A stretch of DNA of 64,000 bases, from assembly GCA_022566535.1 (NCBI GenBank), contig JADFIR010000009.1, positions 25,563-89,562 on the forward strand. Reading direction: 5' to 3'. Position numbers and translations under genes: made by a program. Under the pieces are notes generated by a model. The model saw only the letters and a program-made list of their open reading frames with translations. It made no database searches and was not told where the DNA came from. Source of the stretch: Planctomycetota bacterium. Its GTDB lineage: Bacteria > Planctomycetota > Phycisphaerae > Phycisphaerales > SM1A02. Positions within the stretch are counted from its first letter, which is position 1, and each line of letters begins with the position of its first letter. Below are positions 18,625-28,345 of this stretch, piece by piece.

Positions 18625-19281
18625 GCCGAGATCGCCAAGATCATCAAGGTCATTGATGAGATCGCCTTCCAAACCAACCTGCTGGCTCTCAATGCAGCCG
18701 TGGAAGCGGCCCGAGCCGGCGAAGCGGGCAAGGGCTTTGCCGTCGTCGCCGAAGAGGTGCGCAACCTCGCGCAGCGCTCAGCCGGGGCGGCCAAGGACAC
18801 GTCCGCCATGATCGAGGAATCCACCAAGCGGGCCGACAACGGTGTCGCCATCGCTCAGCGCGTCGGCGAATCTCTCGAGGAGATCGTGACCAGCACCAAC
18901 AAGGTCAACACCTTGCTGGGCGAGATCGCCTCGGCGTCGCAGGAGCAGTCCGACGGCATCGGCCAGGTCAATAAGGCCGTGGGCGAGATGGACAAGGTCA
19001 CTCAGCAGAACGCCGGCAATGCCGAAGAACTGGCCTCGGCAGCCGAGGAAACCTCCTCTCAGGTGCAATCACTGCGTGCCCTTGTCGGCCAATTCAAGGT
19101 CAGCGGCGGCGAGGCCGTCGCCACCGTTGCGGCGCCGTCAAGGGCTGGTGGCCAGCACGTTGCCAGCGCCCCCCCGCTGGGCCCGCAGAGGACTGGCAAA
19201 CCTGCGTCAAAGAAGGGTGGCCAGGACGACCCCAAGGTAGTGATCCCCATGGATGACGATAACAAGTTCGAGTCGTTCTGA
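18625..19281 (+). pseudogene. C-terminal half of the chemoreceptor signalling domain, separated by an in-frame TAA
   Basis: Immediately after TAA 18622-18624 the same frame reads [20 protein letters not shown], then [20 protein letters not shown], the hairpin tip that contacts CheA and CheW, and the second helical arm. It ends in a flexible Ala/Pro/Gly tail and the last residues NKFESF. That ending resembles the NWETF-type pentapeptide that tethers CheR, and cheR is the next gene. With one sense codon in place of TAA the receptor would be normal. A GTG at 18700 could start an artificial separate protein. Confidence 0.7.
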
Positions 19282-19424
19282 GCTCACACGGCCTCTTTCT
19301 CCGTCGGTCTTGATCGGCCGGCGGAGACTTTCTTCGATGATCTATCCCCCCGAACATTCGTCTGGCACCGGGTTGGAATTCGTCGACAACCGGAGCCCTC
19401 AGTTCCAACACGGCTGGATTCTCG

Positions 19425-20249
19425 ATGACCACCCTCGCTCCTTCGCATTTCGAGCAAATCGCCGAAATCGCCATGGGGCGATGGGGATTGAACCTCACTG
19501 ATCGGAAGATGCAGCTCGTCTCCAACCGGCTGGCGAAGTTCCTTTACAAGTCGCGGTTCAACGATGTTCAGGAATACCTTGAGCACCTCGAGGCCGAGGC
19601 GGATGAAGAGGACATGCTGGTGTTCTTCGACGTTCTGTCCACGAACGTCACCAGCTTCTTCCGCGAGCGGAAGCATTTCGATTATCTCCAACGGGAGTTC
19701 TACACGCCTCTGGCTCAGGGCAATCTCACGACGCCCGGGCGACGAATCCGGATCTGGTCGGCCGCTTGTTCCACTGGGCCCGAACCGTATTCGCTAGCTA
19801 TACATGCCATTGACCACCTTCCCGACCTCGACACATGGGACTTCAAGATCCTCGCTACCGACCTGTCCAACTCGGCGATCCAGGACGCTCGGCGCGCCGT
19901 GTATCCCTTCAAGATGGTCGAGGACCTCGATCGCGGCCTGCTGAAGCGCCATTTCCTTCGCGGTCGAGGCAAACAAGCAGAGATGGTCCGGGTCGCCCCA
20001 CATGTAAGGTGCCTGGTGACGGTTGGCCGGCTCAACCTGATGGACTCCTGGCCCATTCGCGGTCCGTTTGATGTCATCTTCTGCCGCAACGTCATGATTT
20101 ATTTCGACAAGCCGACGCGGCAACGACTCGTCGTCCGCCTCTATGACCTGCTTCGAGGCGGCGGTCTGCTCGCCATCGGCAGCGCCGAAACCCTGTCGGG
20201 GTTGGATTCACAGTTTCGTACCGTTGAACCCTCCGTCTATGTGAAGTGA
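19425..20249 (+). CDS. cheR: Chemotaxis protein methyltransferase CheR
   Basis: CheR methylates receptor glutamates with S-adenosylmethionine for adaptation. The 274-residue protein has the N-terminal helical domain (FEQIAEIAMGRWGLNLTDRK, LAKFLYKSRFNDVQEYLEHL) and the SAM domain with IWSAACSTGPEPYSLA, ILATDLSNSAI and FDVIFCRNVMIYFDKPTR. It follows the disrupted receptor by 143 bp and precedes cheD by 16 bp. It is the first gene of a compact adaptation operon. Confidence 0.93.
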   Translation: MTTLAPSHFEQIAEIAMGRWGLNLTDRKMQLVSNRLAKFLYKSRFNDVQEYLEHLEAEADEEDMLVFFDVLSTNVTSFFRERKHFDYLQREFYTPLAQGNLTTPGRRIRIWSAACSTGPEPYSLAIHAIDHLPDLDTWDFKILATDLSNSAIQDARRAVYPFKMVEDLDRGLLKRHFLRGRGKQAEMVRVAPHVRCLVTVGRLNLMDSWPIRGPFDVIFCRNVMIYFDKPTRQRLVVRLYDLLRGGGLLAIGSAETLSGLDSQFRTVEPSVYVK

Positions 20250-20265
20250 CCCCCAGAGGACCGTC

Positions 20266-20793
20266 GTGCCAGCATCCGCGACAACATATGCGAAGACCGA
20301 GATTGACGGCAAGGTAGTCGTCGGCGTGGCTGATCTCGCCGTGACGAAGGACCCAACCGCGACACTCGTGACCTACGCGCTCGGATCGTGCATCGGCGTA
20401 ACCATCTACGATCCGGCGGCAAAGGTTGCCGGAATACTGCACTTCATGTTGCCGGACTCGAGGATCAACGCCGAGAAGGCCCAGCAGAGCCCCGCCATGT
20501 TTGCGGACACCGGTATTCCGCAGCTGTTCAAGAGCGCCTACAAGCTCGGGGCCAAGAAGCAGCGCTTGATCGTGTGCGCCGCGGGCGGGGCAGAAGTGCT
20601 CGACGATGACGGTCATTTCAAGGTTGGGTCGCGCAACCGGACGATGATCCGCAAGATCTTCTGGAAGAACAATATTCTTCTTGCGGCCGATGAAACCGGA
20701 GGGTCAATCAGTCGAACGTTGTCGCTGAAGGTGGCTGACGGCTCGGTGATCGTTCGCAACAGAGGTAAGGAGCGCGTGATATGGCCGCAGTAG
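20266..20793 (+). CDS. cheD: Chemoreceptor glutamine deamidase CheD
   Basis: CheD deamidates receptor glutamines and, in several bacteria, stimulates CheC-type phosphatases. The 175-residue protein carries the catalytic cysteine in YALGSCIGVTIYD, the histidine in AGILHFMLPDS, and CAAGGAEV. The start is GTG 20266 with AGAGGA upstream. The 3' end overlaps the HDOD gene by 13 bp, so the genes are probably translationally coupled. Confidence 0.9.
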   Translation: MPASATTYAKTEIDGKVVVGVADLAVTKDPTATLVTYALGSCIGVTIYDPAAKVAGILHFMLPDSRINAEKAQQSPAMFADTGIPQLFKSAYKLGAKKQRLIVCAAGGAEVLDDDGHFKVGSRNRTMIRKIFWKNNILLAADETGGSISRTLSLKVADGSVIVRNRGKERVIWPQ

Positions 20794-21653
20794 CCGACAT
20801 TTTGGAAAGCGTGGACCGCCTGCCCGCCTTGCCGGGTACGGTCATCCGCCTCACCGCGATGCTAACAGATGACCAGGCGGATCTCGGGGAAATCGAGGAG
20901 GTCGCCCGGCACGATGAAGCGCTGAGCATGGCCATCCTGCGCTTTGCGAATTCGGCCTTGTATGGTAGGGCTGGACGAGAGTTCAACCTTCGCCAGAGCA
21001 TCGTCCGGCTGGGGGGCAAGATGCTCCTGAGGATCGCGCTGGAGCAGCAGGCGAGCAATCTGTTCGAGAGCGCGGGCGAGGCATACGGCTTGCGCCGCGG
21101 CGCGTTGTGGCGCGGCGCGGTTGGCGGGGCGTTCGCGGCTGAGGAAATAGCCAAGAAGCATGCATTCCCCGACGTGGACCTTTGCTTCTTGTGCGGCCTG
21201 CTTCGAGATGTCGGCAAGCTGGTCATGGATGCGCATTACGGAGCGGACTATCTGCCGAGGGTGTCGCCGCATATCGCACCGGGCTGCACCGTGGTGGAGG
21301 GTGAGCGAGCGGCGTTCGGAGCCGACCACGCCCAGATCGGAGCCGAGCTGGCCCTGCGCTGGCGCCTACCACAACGCATCGCCGACGCTATTCGCTACCA
21401 CCACGAGCCGCCGGCCGAAGAGCCGGATCATGACTTGCTGTTCGACATCGTCCATGCCGGCGACATCATCTGCCTCTGGGCGGGGCTGGCTATCGGGCAT
21501 GATGGCTTGCAGTACAAGCTGGCGCCGCATGTTCGCAGAGGTCTTAAGCTCGGCCGGCGAGAAGCGGAGCTGGATATAACGGTTACCTGGGGTCGCCTTC
21601 GTGAACTGGAAGAGATGATGGACGACTCGCCAACTCAAGGGAAGAGCACATGA
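20781..21653 (+). CDS. HDOD-domain protein
   Basis: The 290-residue protein matches the HDOD fold, a relative of HD phosphohydrolases used for signalling. ESVDRLPALPGTVIRLTAML, then IEEVARHDEALSMAILRFAN, RQSIVRLGGKMLLRIAL and LCGLLRDVGKLVM are the usual helices. The metal-binding HD pair is degenerate (LLRDVGK in place of LLHDIGK), so hydrolase activity is doubtful. It overlaps cheD and cheY within the operon, so a role in chemosensory or c-di-GMP signalling is likely. Confidence 0.82.
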   Translation: MAAVADILESVDRLPALPGTVIRLTAMLTDDQADLGEIEEVARHDEALSMAILRFANSALYGRAGREFNLRQSIVRLGGKMLLRIALEQQASNLFESAGEAYGLRRGALWRGAVGGAFAAEEIAKKHAFPDVDLCFLCGLLRDVGKLVMDAHYGADYLPRVSPHIAPGCTVVEGERAAFGADHAQIGAELALRWRLPQRIADAIRYHHEPPAEEPDHDLLFDIVHAGDIICLWAGLAIGHDGLQYKLAPHVRRGLKLGRREAELDITVTWGRLRELEEMMDDSPTQGKST

Positions 21654-22029
21654 GCTGCAAGGTACTGATTGTGGATGATTCGCGCCTCCTTCGCTCAGCC
21701 ATCAAGAAGGTAGTCAAACTCGCCGGCATCAGCGAGGACCACATCTTCGAGGCCGGCAACGGCCAAGAAGCGCTTTTGGTGCTCGAGACGGTATGGATCG
21801 ATCTGGTCCTATTGGACTTGAACATGCCGGTGATGGATGGCGAGCAATTCGCACGCGAGCTGCGGAAGAAGCCCGAGCTGAACGACGTCGCCATTGTGGT
21901 CGTCAGCACTGAAAGCAACAAGGAGCGCCTCGATCGCATGTTCGAGCTGGGCGCCGTTGAGACATTGCACAAGCCGTTCGAACCGGAGGATCTCTGCCAT
22001 CTCATCGAGAAAGTCTTGGGAGTGAAGCT

Positions 22030-22033
<4 letters not shown>
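21650..22033 (+). CDS. cheY: CheY-like response regulator
   Basis: The 127-residue receiver domain has LIVDDSRLLR, phospho-acceptor Asp56 in LVLLDLNMPVMDG, VVSTESNK and Lys108 in LHKPF. It has no output domain. The start overlaps the HDOD stop by 4 bp, and its own stop overlaps the next gene by 4 bp (ATGA). It is a second CheY next to a second CheX, parallel to the minus-strand pair at 10872-11784. Confidence 0.9.
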
Positions 22034-23585
<1,552 letters not shown>

Positions 23586-23617
23586 CCAGCTGATTGCGTC
23601 GCCTCATTAGCCCGAAA

Positions 23618-23788
23618 GATTCACCACAGAGCCACAGAGGGCACGGACCGTAACAGATGTCTCGATCGGCGACGGGGCACATTGTTTCTGCGCCAGCGCA
23701 CAGCGCAATCTTGTCCCTTGCGCCTTGTGATTCATTATGTCCCCTGTATCAAACCTCTGTGTTCTCTGCGCCTCTGTGGTGATGAATA
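23618..23788. repeat. Imperfect inverted repeat element (CACCACAGAG type)
   Basis: The left arm GATTCACCACAGAGCCACAG and the right arm CGCCTCTGTGGTGATGAAT are imperfect inverted copies ~125 bp apart. They enclose a short non-coding segment in the 210 bp gap between cheB and the ABM gene. From memory, similar ACCACAGAGxCACAGAG arms recur in intergenic regions of environmental bacterial genomes, so it is probably a non-autonomous mobile repeat. Confidence 0.55.
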
Positions 23789-23795
23789 ATCCGTG

Positions 23796-24122
23796 TTAGT
23801 GAGCTGGACACGTTTCACTTGACGGTTGGCTTGTCTGGCCGCTGCCATAGATCTCGTGCTTCGGCTGTGTCGCCAGCACGTTCTTCTGGCCCCAGTCCGT
23901 GACGTTCTTGAAGCGGTCAGACTCGATGAACGCGGTGAACGCAGCTTCATCCGTCCATTCGGAGATGATCAGGTAATCGTGCTCACTGTACACATCCCGG
24001 TAGAGATGAGTTTCGCCGTGGCCGGACATTTCGTTCATGATCTGGATCACCTTGGTGAAGACCGCGATGAACTCGTCATCTTTGCCCTGGATGATGTTGT
24101 AATTCATGCCAATAGTGATCAT
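23796..24122 (-). CDS. Antibiotic biosynthesis monooxygenase (ABM)-domain protein
   Basis: The 108-residue protein is a small ferredoxin-like-fold ABM domain: MITIGMNYNIIQGKDDEFIA, GETHLYRDVYSEHDYLIISEW and FTAFIESDRFKN. Members act as small oxygenases or in heme and quinone chemistry, and the substrate cannot be told here. The ATG at 24122 with AGGAG nine bases upstream is chosen. The 13 extra residues from 24161 are unlikely. Confidence 0.72.
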   Translation of the reverse strand: MITIGMNYNIIQGKDDEFIAVFTKVIQIMNEMSGHGETHLYRDVYSEHDYLIISEWTDEAAFTAFIESDRFKNVTDWGQKNVLATQPKHEIYGSGQTSQPSSETCPAH

Positions 24123-24221
24123 CGTGGATACTCCTGTCACCGGAGGTCTGATTCCTACCAATCTTATCGAAAGAAGTCGAGCATGGTCATGACCGCTGTG
24201 GCGGATTATCGCCCAGTCGCG

Positions 24222-25409
24222 TCATTCCACATACGGCAATCTGGCGGGCCGCGCGATCACCGCTCGCCTAGTTGAGCCGTCGGCGTCCTTGACGGCGCCA
24301 TTGGGCAACCCGGCATCCGAAGGCTTCACAGCCCGCAGCGAACACCTGAGGAGCTCCTGTCGCAACTCGCGTTCGATGAAATCGACCAGCTTGCCCATCG
24401 CATCAACCCCCACGGCGTCGGCGATATCCCGCCGATAGATCGACGTTGCGTTGATGTCGTAGAACCAGGCCGTTCCGTTGCCCGACTCAACAAACTCCAC
24501 ACCTCCAACCTCCAGGTTCGCAGCAGTTACGATCCGGCGGGCCTGAGCAACAGCGGCCGGCGCAATGTCCGGATACGGCTCGAACTCGACATGCGGCTGA
24601 TCGCCACACATCGGATCGGCGACCTGTCGCACGCAACTATCAGCCGGGCAGAGATTGAACGTGTTGGTCGCGCGAACACGCATCGCGTACACGAACTGAC
24701 CGTCGATGAACTCTGCACGAATGACTGCTCCATCGTCCGCGACGAGTCGCTCCTGCAAGAGCAGCAGATGGTCGGGCCCGAACAGGTTCAGATCGCCATT
24801 CAGCAGTGAGACGAGATGCTCATAGGTTTCAATCAGTCGAATAAGGGCGCCGCTGCCCCCGCAGTTCGGCTTCAGAATCGCCGGGAACGGAAAGGCACGG
24901 GCGAGCTGGGCGATCTGCTTGCGGTTGTTGAACAGAATCGACCGCGGCGCGCGAACCCCCAGCCGCTTGAACAGCAGAAGTTGCGCGAATTTGCTCGTCT
25001 CCAAAGAGAACGACACAGCTCCATTGATCACGCGGCGCCCCTCAGCGCTGAGCAACTCCAGCATCGACCTGGCGTACGGAATCGCCGGACCATGGCCGCG
25101 AAGATAAGAGCTCGGACTGACGCGGTTGAACACGACCGGATAGGCCGGCGGTTGTTCGAGCATCAGCGCCGCATCGTCCATTCGGATCGCGGTGTAAGGG
25201 ATGCTCCGCGTCGCGAGTTCGTCGAACAGATCGCCGAGCCAGGCATCGTTCTCGTACAGGATGCCGAGACGCTGATCGTCAGGCCGTTTAGAGACTGTTT
25301 CAGAACCCTCTCCCCTCAAGGGGAGAGGGCAGGGTGAGGGGTGATTCGCCCCGGGTCGCCGTGACTCAGTATCCTTGATCGTTTCATTGGTGTTTCGGAA
25401 GTCGTTCAC
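24222..25409 (-). CDS. ATP-grasp family ligase (RimK/glutathione synthetase-like)
   Basis: The 395-residue protein starts at GTG 25409, which has a strong GAGGAGG site. An N-terminal pre-ATP-grasp domain (LGILYENDAWLGDLFDELA, YPVVFNRVSPSSYL) is followed by the ATP-grasp core (FPAILKPNCGGSGALI, LLLLQERLVADDGAVIRAEF) and the metal site GGVEFVESGNGTAWFYDINA. It should form a peptide-like bond with ATP, but the substrate is unknown. Residues about 23-37 (PSPCPLPLRGEGS) are encoded by a GC-rich palindromic repeat inserted in frame ahead of the catalytic part. Confidence 0.75.
   Translation of the reverse strand: MNDFRNTNETIKDTESRRPGANHPSPCPLPLRGEGSETVSKRPDDQRLGILYENDAWLGDLFDELATRSIPYTAIRMDDAALMLEQPPAYPVVFNRVSPSSYLRGHGPAIPYARSMLELLSAEGRRVINGAVSFSLETSKFAQLLLFKRLGVRAPRSILFNNRKQIAQLARAFPFPAILKPNCGGSGALIRLIETYEHLVSLLNGDLNLFGPDHLLLLQERLVADDGAVIRAEFIDGQFVYAMRVRATNTFNLCPADSCVRQVADPMCGDQPHVEFEPYPDIAPAAVAQARRIVTAANLEVGGVEFVESGNGTAWFYDINATSIYRRDIADAVGVDAMGKLVDFIERELRQELLRCSLRAVKPSDAGLPNGAVKDADGSTRRAVIARPARLPYVE
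25304..25344 (+). repeat. Palindromic repeat (CCCTCTCC...GGAGAGGG...GTGAGGGG), copy 1
   Basis: AACCCTCTCCCC and GGGGAGAGGG form a hairpin followed by CAGGGTGAGGGGTGA. The element lies inside the coding region of the ATP-grasp gene, near its start. Related copies occur at 31715-31756 and 32598-32637 in the same orientation. Confidence 0.8.
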
Positions 25410-25780
25410 TAGTCCTCCTCGTGTAATACATCGCCGCCGACACGTTCCGGCTGCTGGGGGCGCTTCGTTCGTCGGCGCCAATCGGTAGCGTCCGCTCGAC
25501 TCCGGGCGCGTCGAGGACGCCGGTCATCGTCATATTTCGCAGGGGATCGGCTGCCGATGCGTAGCCGCAACTACGGCCGACAACCGCTCATACAGATGCA
25601 CGCGGAGCGAACGGCCCGTTGAAACCGAGCCGATCTCACAGCTGCTTCACCGCAAGAAGGGCTAGAGATGCCGAATGCAAGATGCACGGTGTGTTCCATA
25701 ATCGGAGCCTACCCATATGGTTATAAACCATGAGACGCCGCAGTCAAGAAAAAAATCACAATTCCGGCATTCACCGCCAG

Positions 25781-25839
25781 CCGCATCACCGTCGCTGTCC
25801 GTATCGCCCGTCGGCAGGCCGAACGGGACGCCGTAGCTG
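25781..25839 (-). repeat. 59 bp duplicated dockerin-like fragment, copy 1
   Basis: On the minus strand this reads SYGVPFGLPTGDTDSDGDA, resembling the GDxDSDGDA start of an EF-hand/dockerin repeat. It matches 27134-27192 over 59 bp with about nine differences. No open gene surrounds it. The rest of the gap from 25410 to 25858 shows no supported gene. Confidence 0.6.
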
Positions 25840-25858
25840 GAGCATTTGAAGGCACAAT

Positions 25859-26968
25859 TCAGCTGCGGGCCGCCCAGATCGATCGGGCTTCGGCCGCGAC
25901 CCGCCGCAGCGCCGCTGCGTACAGGAAAAGCAGCACGAGCGCCCAGATCCCGAACACCAACGTCCCGATTCCGGCCAGGCACCCGGCACCGACAATGGTG
26001 AGCAGGAAGGCCGAAACCCCCGGCCCCAGTGGGCCTGCTGCGCCGGCAGCTCGCATCATTTGCGGCATCATGAGCACAATACCGACGGAAAAGACGACCC
26101 CGACTGCCGAGCAGGACACATAGCCCCACATCACCATTCGCGTCTGCTTCGCCAGCGATTCGCGGGGTATTCGCAGCGCGAGTTGCCGCAGATAGATCAA
26201 TCCCGCGCCAGTGCCGATCAAGGCGATCATGCTCAGGGCGATATTGCCGGCCATAGCGATCGTTAAGAGTGGAGTGAACGTGGGTCCAGGTGTTCCGCCG
26301 ACCGTGCCACCGAACGGATTGACGATCAGCCCGAGGGGGGCGGCCGCCACCCGGGCCAGGATGCACCAGCGTGCCAGTCGTCGGGCGGTCAGGGGATGCT
26401 CCGCCTCAGCCTGCCCAGGGTCCGCCGTGGTGAGCATCCACACCCCGATCACGGTGATCAACGACAGCGCTGCGCCGATCGCGCCGGTGATGGCGGTGGT
26501 CATCGTCATCATTGTCGTGCCTGTGGGCGTGAGCAACATGATCGCAGACCCAACAACGATCCCATAGGCGACGTAGACCAAGAGGCCGATGATGATCAGG
26601 TGCAGTCCTCTGGCCATGCGGCCAACCCACGCCGGATCGCAGAACTGCAGCAGGTCGCCGTGGATCGACCGGCCGATGGGCGTCGAGCACTCGGGACATG
26701 CGGCCTGGGGGTTGAGCCCGCGCAGGTTGTATCCGCAGCTGCGGCAGGTGAGATCTTTGGCAAGCCGCCCCGCATCGTCGAGCCGAACCTCGCGTCGCTC
26801 GGGTGCGGTCGGCGGCGCGGCAACTACCGGCGGAGCCGCGAGCGATGTCGGCGCCTTGCGGCCGGTGCGGCAGCGAAAGCAATAGCCGCTGCTCGACCAG
26901 GTGGGGCAACCACAGCCTAGACACTGGGTGGGCTCTGAGGTTTCTTTGACCGGCGGTTTCGTGGACAC
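25859..26968 (-). CDS. Membrane protein with two N-terminal zinc ribbons
   Basis: The 369-residue protein begins with CLGCGCPTW...CFRC (about 17-34) and CRSCGYNLRGLNPQAACPEC (about 76-95), both C-x2-C pairs typical of zinc ribbons. The second is a hallmark of Phycisphaerae membrane proteins. About six hydrophobic helices follow (LHLIIIGLLVYVAYGIVVG, IGAALSLITVIGVWML, and others). The function is unknown. The next minus-strand genes are also zinc-ribbon or membrane proteins, which suggests a lineage-specific cluster. Confidence 0.75.
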   Translation of the reverse strand: MSTKPPVKETSEPTQCLGCGCPTWSSSGYCFRCRTGRKAPTSLAAPPVVAAPPTAPERREVRLDDAGRLAKDLTCRSCGYNLRGLNPQAACPECSTPIGRSIHGDLLQFCDPAWVGRMARGLHLIIIGLLVYVAYGIVVGSAIMLLTPTGTTMMTMTTAITGAIGAALSLITVIGVWMLTTADPGQAEAEHPLTARRLARWCILARVAAAPLGLIVNPFGGTVGGTPGPTFTPLLTIAMAGNIALSMIALIGTGAGLIYLRQLALRIPRESLAKQTRMVMWGYVSCSAVGVVFSVGIVLMMPQMMRAAGAAGPLGPGVSAFLLTIVGAGCLAGIGTLVFGIWALVLLFLYAAALRRVAAEARSIWAARS

Positions 26969-27133
26969 CGACCGCAGGGTACATCGCGGGGAGACGAGGA
27001 GGAAACTTGCGCGCCGCCGCGTCAGGCGATCAGACCATCACCGGCTCCACGAGTCCCTTCATCTGCGGGGTCGTAACCCCTGGGCGTGTGGTTCAGCGGA
27101 CCCGCGTGAATCATGTTAACCCGGTGGCGCCGA

Positions 27134-27192
27134 CCGCATCACCATCGCTATCCGTGTCGCCCTTGGGCATGCCGAACGGGACGCCGTAGCTG
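27134..27192 (-). repeat. 59 bp duplicated dockerin-like fragment, copy 2
   Basis: The minus strand reads SYGVPFGMPKGDTDSDGDA, the partner of 25781-25839. Both copies sit at the 3' side of zinc-ribbon membrane protein genes or between them and neither is part of a supported gene. Confidence 0.6.
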
Positions 27193-27207
27193 CCGCCCGC
27201 GTTCCAA

Positions 27208-27900
27208 CTATCCGTCCTGATACCCGCACTCGGGGCACGTGTTCTGTTCCGGCAGAAGCAGGTACGCACACGCCGGGCATCGACTGTGAGCGCGACGAAT
27301 GCTTCCCCTAATCCTGCGAAACGCCCACGCTGAGAACCACGCAAATACGGCCACCACAACGCAGAGCGGGGCGGCAACATACAGGGAGTTGATTAGCAGT
27401 CCGACCGGTAGGATCCTGAGTTCCCAGCCTCCGAACGTCGGATGCGGCGGTGCTTGCCCGGGAAGGCCCAAGTAAATACGCTCGACGGCCATTCCGCCGG
27501 GCAGCTCGACACCAACGCGCCACGCATGGGTGGTCGGGGATATCAGCACTCCACCGCGGATCATGGGGAACTGCGTTTTCATCCGATATGCGATCAATCC
27601 GTAGAGCAGACGCGCGCCGTGTGGGGCGGGGGCGCCGTCGGCGTTCAATCCGTCACGACCGCGGACTGTCGTTGGTGCAACGATGTTGGTCGTGGTACCG
27701 GCGGGAGGTAGAGGACCAACCCGCGATTTCCACCAGGCAGTCTCATCATGGCCGACGACAGGGACGACGACCAACTGCCAGCTGCTCCACGTTCCGCGCG
27801 TGAACAGAAGATGGTCGACGGCGAGGACAATCGCCGTCGACCCGATAATGCTTAGCACTACCGCCAGGACGATTCTCATCACCGCCGGGACGATTCTCAT
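27208..27900 (-). CDS. Membrane protein with C-terminal zinc ribbon
   Basis: The protein (230 residues from ATG 27900) has an N-terminal membrane anchor (IVLAVVLSIIGSTAIVLAV), a ~120-residue extracytoplasmic part, a second membrane helix (LYVAAPLCVVVAVFAWFSAW) and a C-terminal zinc ribbon, CPACAYLLLPEQNTCPECGY. The architecture recurs among planctomycete hypothetical proteins. A longer frame from a TTG at 27987 has no properly spaced ribosome binding site. The function is unknown. Confidence 0.6.
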   Translation of the reverse strand: MRIVPAVMRIVLAVVLSIIGSTAIVLAVDHLLFTRGTWSSWQLVVVPVVGHDETAWWKSRVGPLPPAGTTTNIVAPTTVRGRDGLNADGAPAPHGARLLYGLIAYRMKTQFPMIRGGVLISPTTHAWRVGVELPGGMAVERIYLGLPGQAPPHPTFGGWELRILPVGLLINSLYVAAPLCVVVAVFAWFSAWAFRRIRGSIRRAHSRCPACAYLLLPEQNTCPECGYQDG

Positions 27901-27995
27901 CTTGCGGCCGCCACAGAGTGCTTCATGGCGGAAAGTTGTACCTGTCCCGACTTTCCTCCGACTCTCCAGTTCGAAAATCCACCCCAACCTTCCAG

Positions 27996-28313
27996 TTAGG
28001 CGTCTTTGTTTTCAGCCTGAGCAAGCCGCCGCATCTTCGGTCGAGCCTCATTCATGGCCACCACCTTAAGCAGCATGCCACCAGCGAGAGCTACGAACGG
28101 AAATGCTACAAGTACGATGAGAGGACCATAACCTTTACGATAATCGAAGATCGACATGGCGAGCCATACTACGAGATTCAGAGCAAAGAAGGTAGCGAGC
28201 GTCCGAATCCTTGTTAATCCATACCATAGGCATCGAACCCAGAGCTGTTTGCGCCTGGCGCGCGGCAAGTGCGAGATCTCCGGGATTGACTTTAGTGACC
28301 AATAGAAAGCCAT
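27996..28313 (-). CDS. Small hypothetical membrane protein
   Basis: The 105-residue protein has a basic N-terminus and two predicted membrane helices (TLATFFALNLVVWLAMSIF and PLIVLVAFPFVALAGGMLL) with a charged C-terminus (NEARPKMRRLAQAENKDA). I do not recognise a family. Its local base composition is lower in GC than neighbouring genes. It lies between a zinc-ribbon membrane protein and the lyase-like gene on the same strand. Confidence 0.45.
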   Translation of the reverse strand: MAFYWSLKSIPEISHLPRARRKQLWVRCLWYGLTRIRTLATFFALNLVVWLAMSIFDYRKGYGPLIVLVAFPFVALAGGMLLKVVAMNEARPKMRRLAQAENKDA

Positions 28314-28345
28314 GAGGGACTCGCGGGACAGTTACCACTTTGTGC

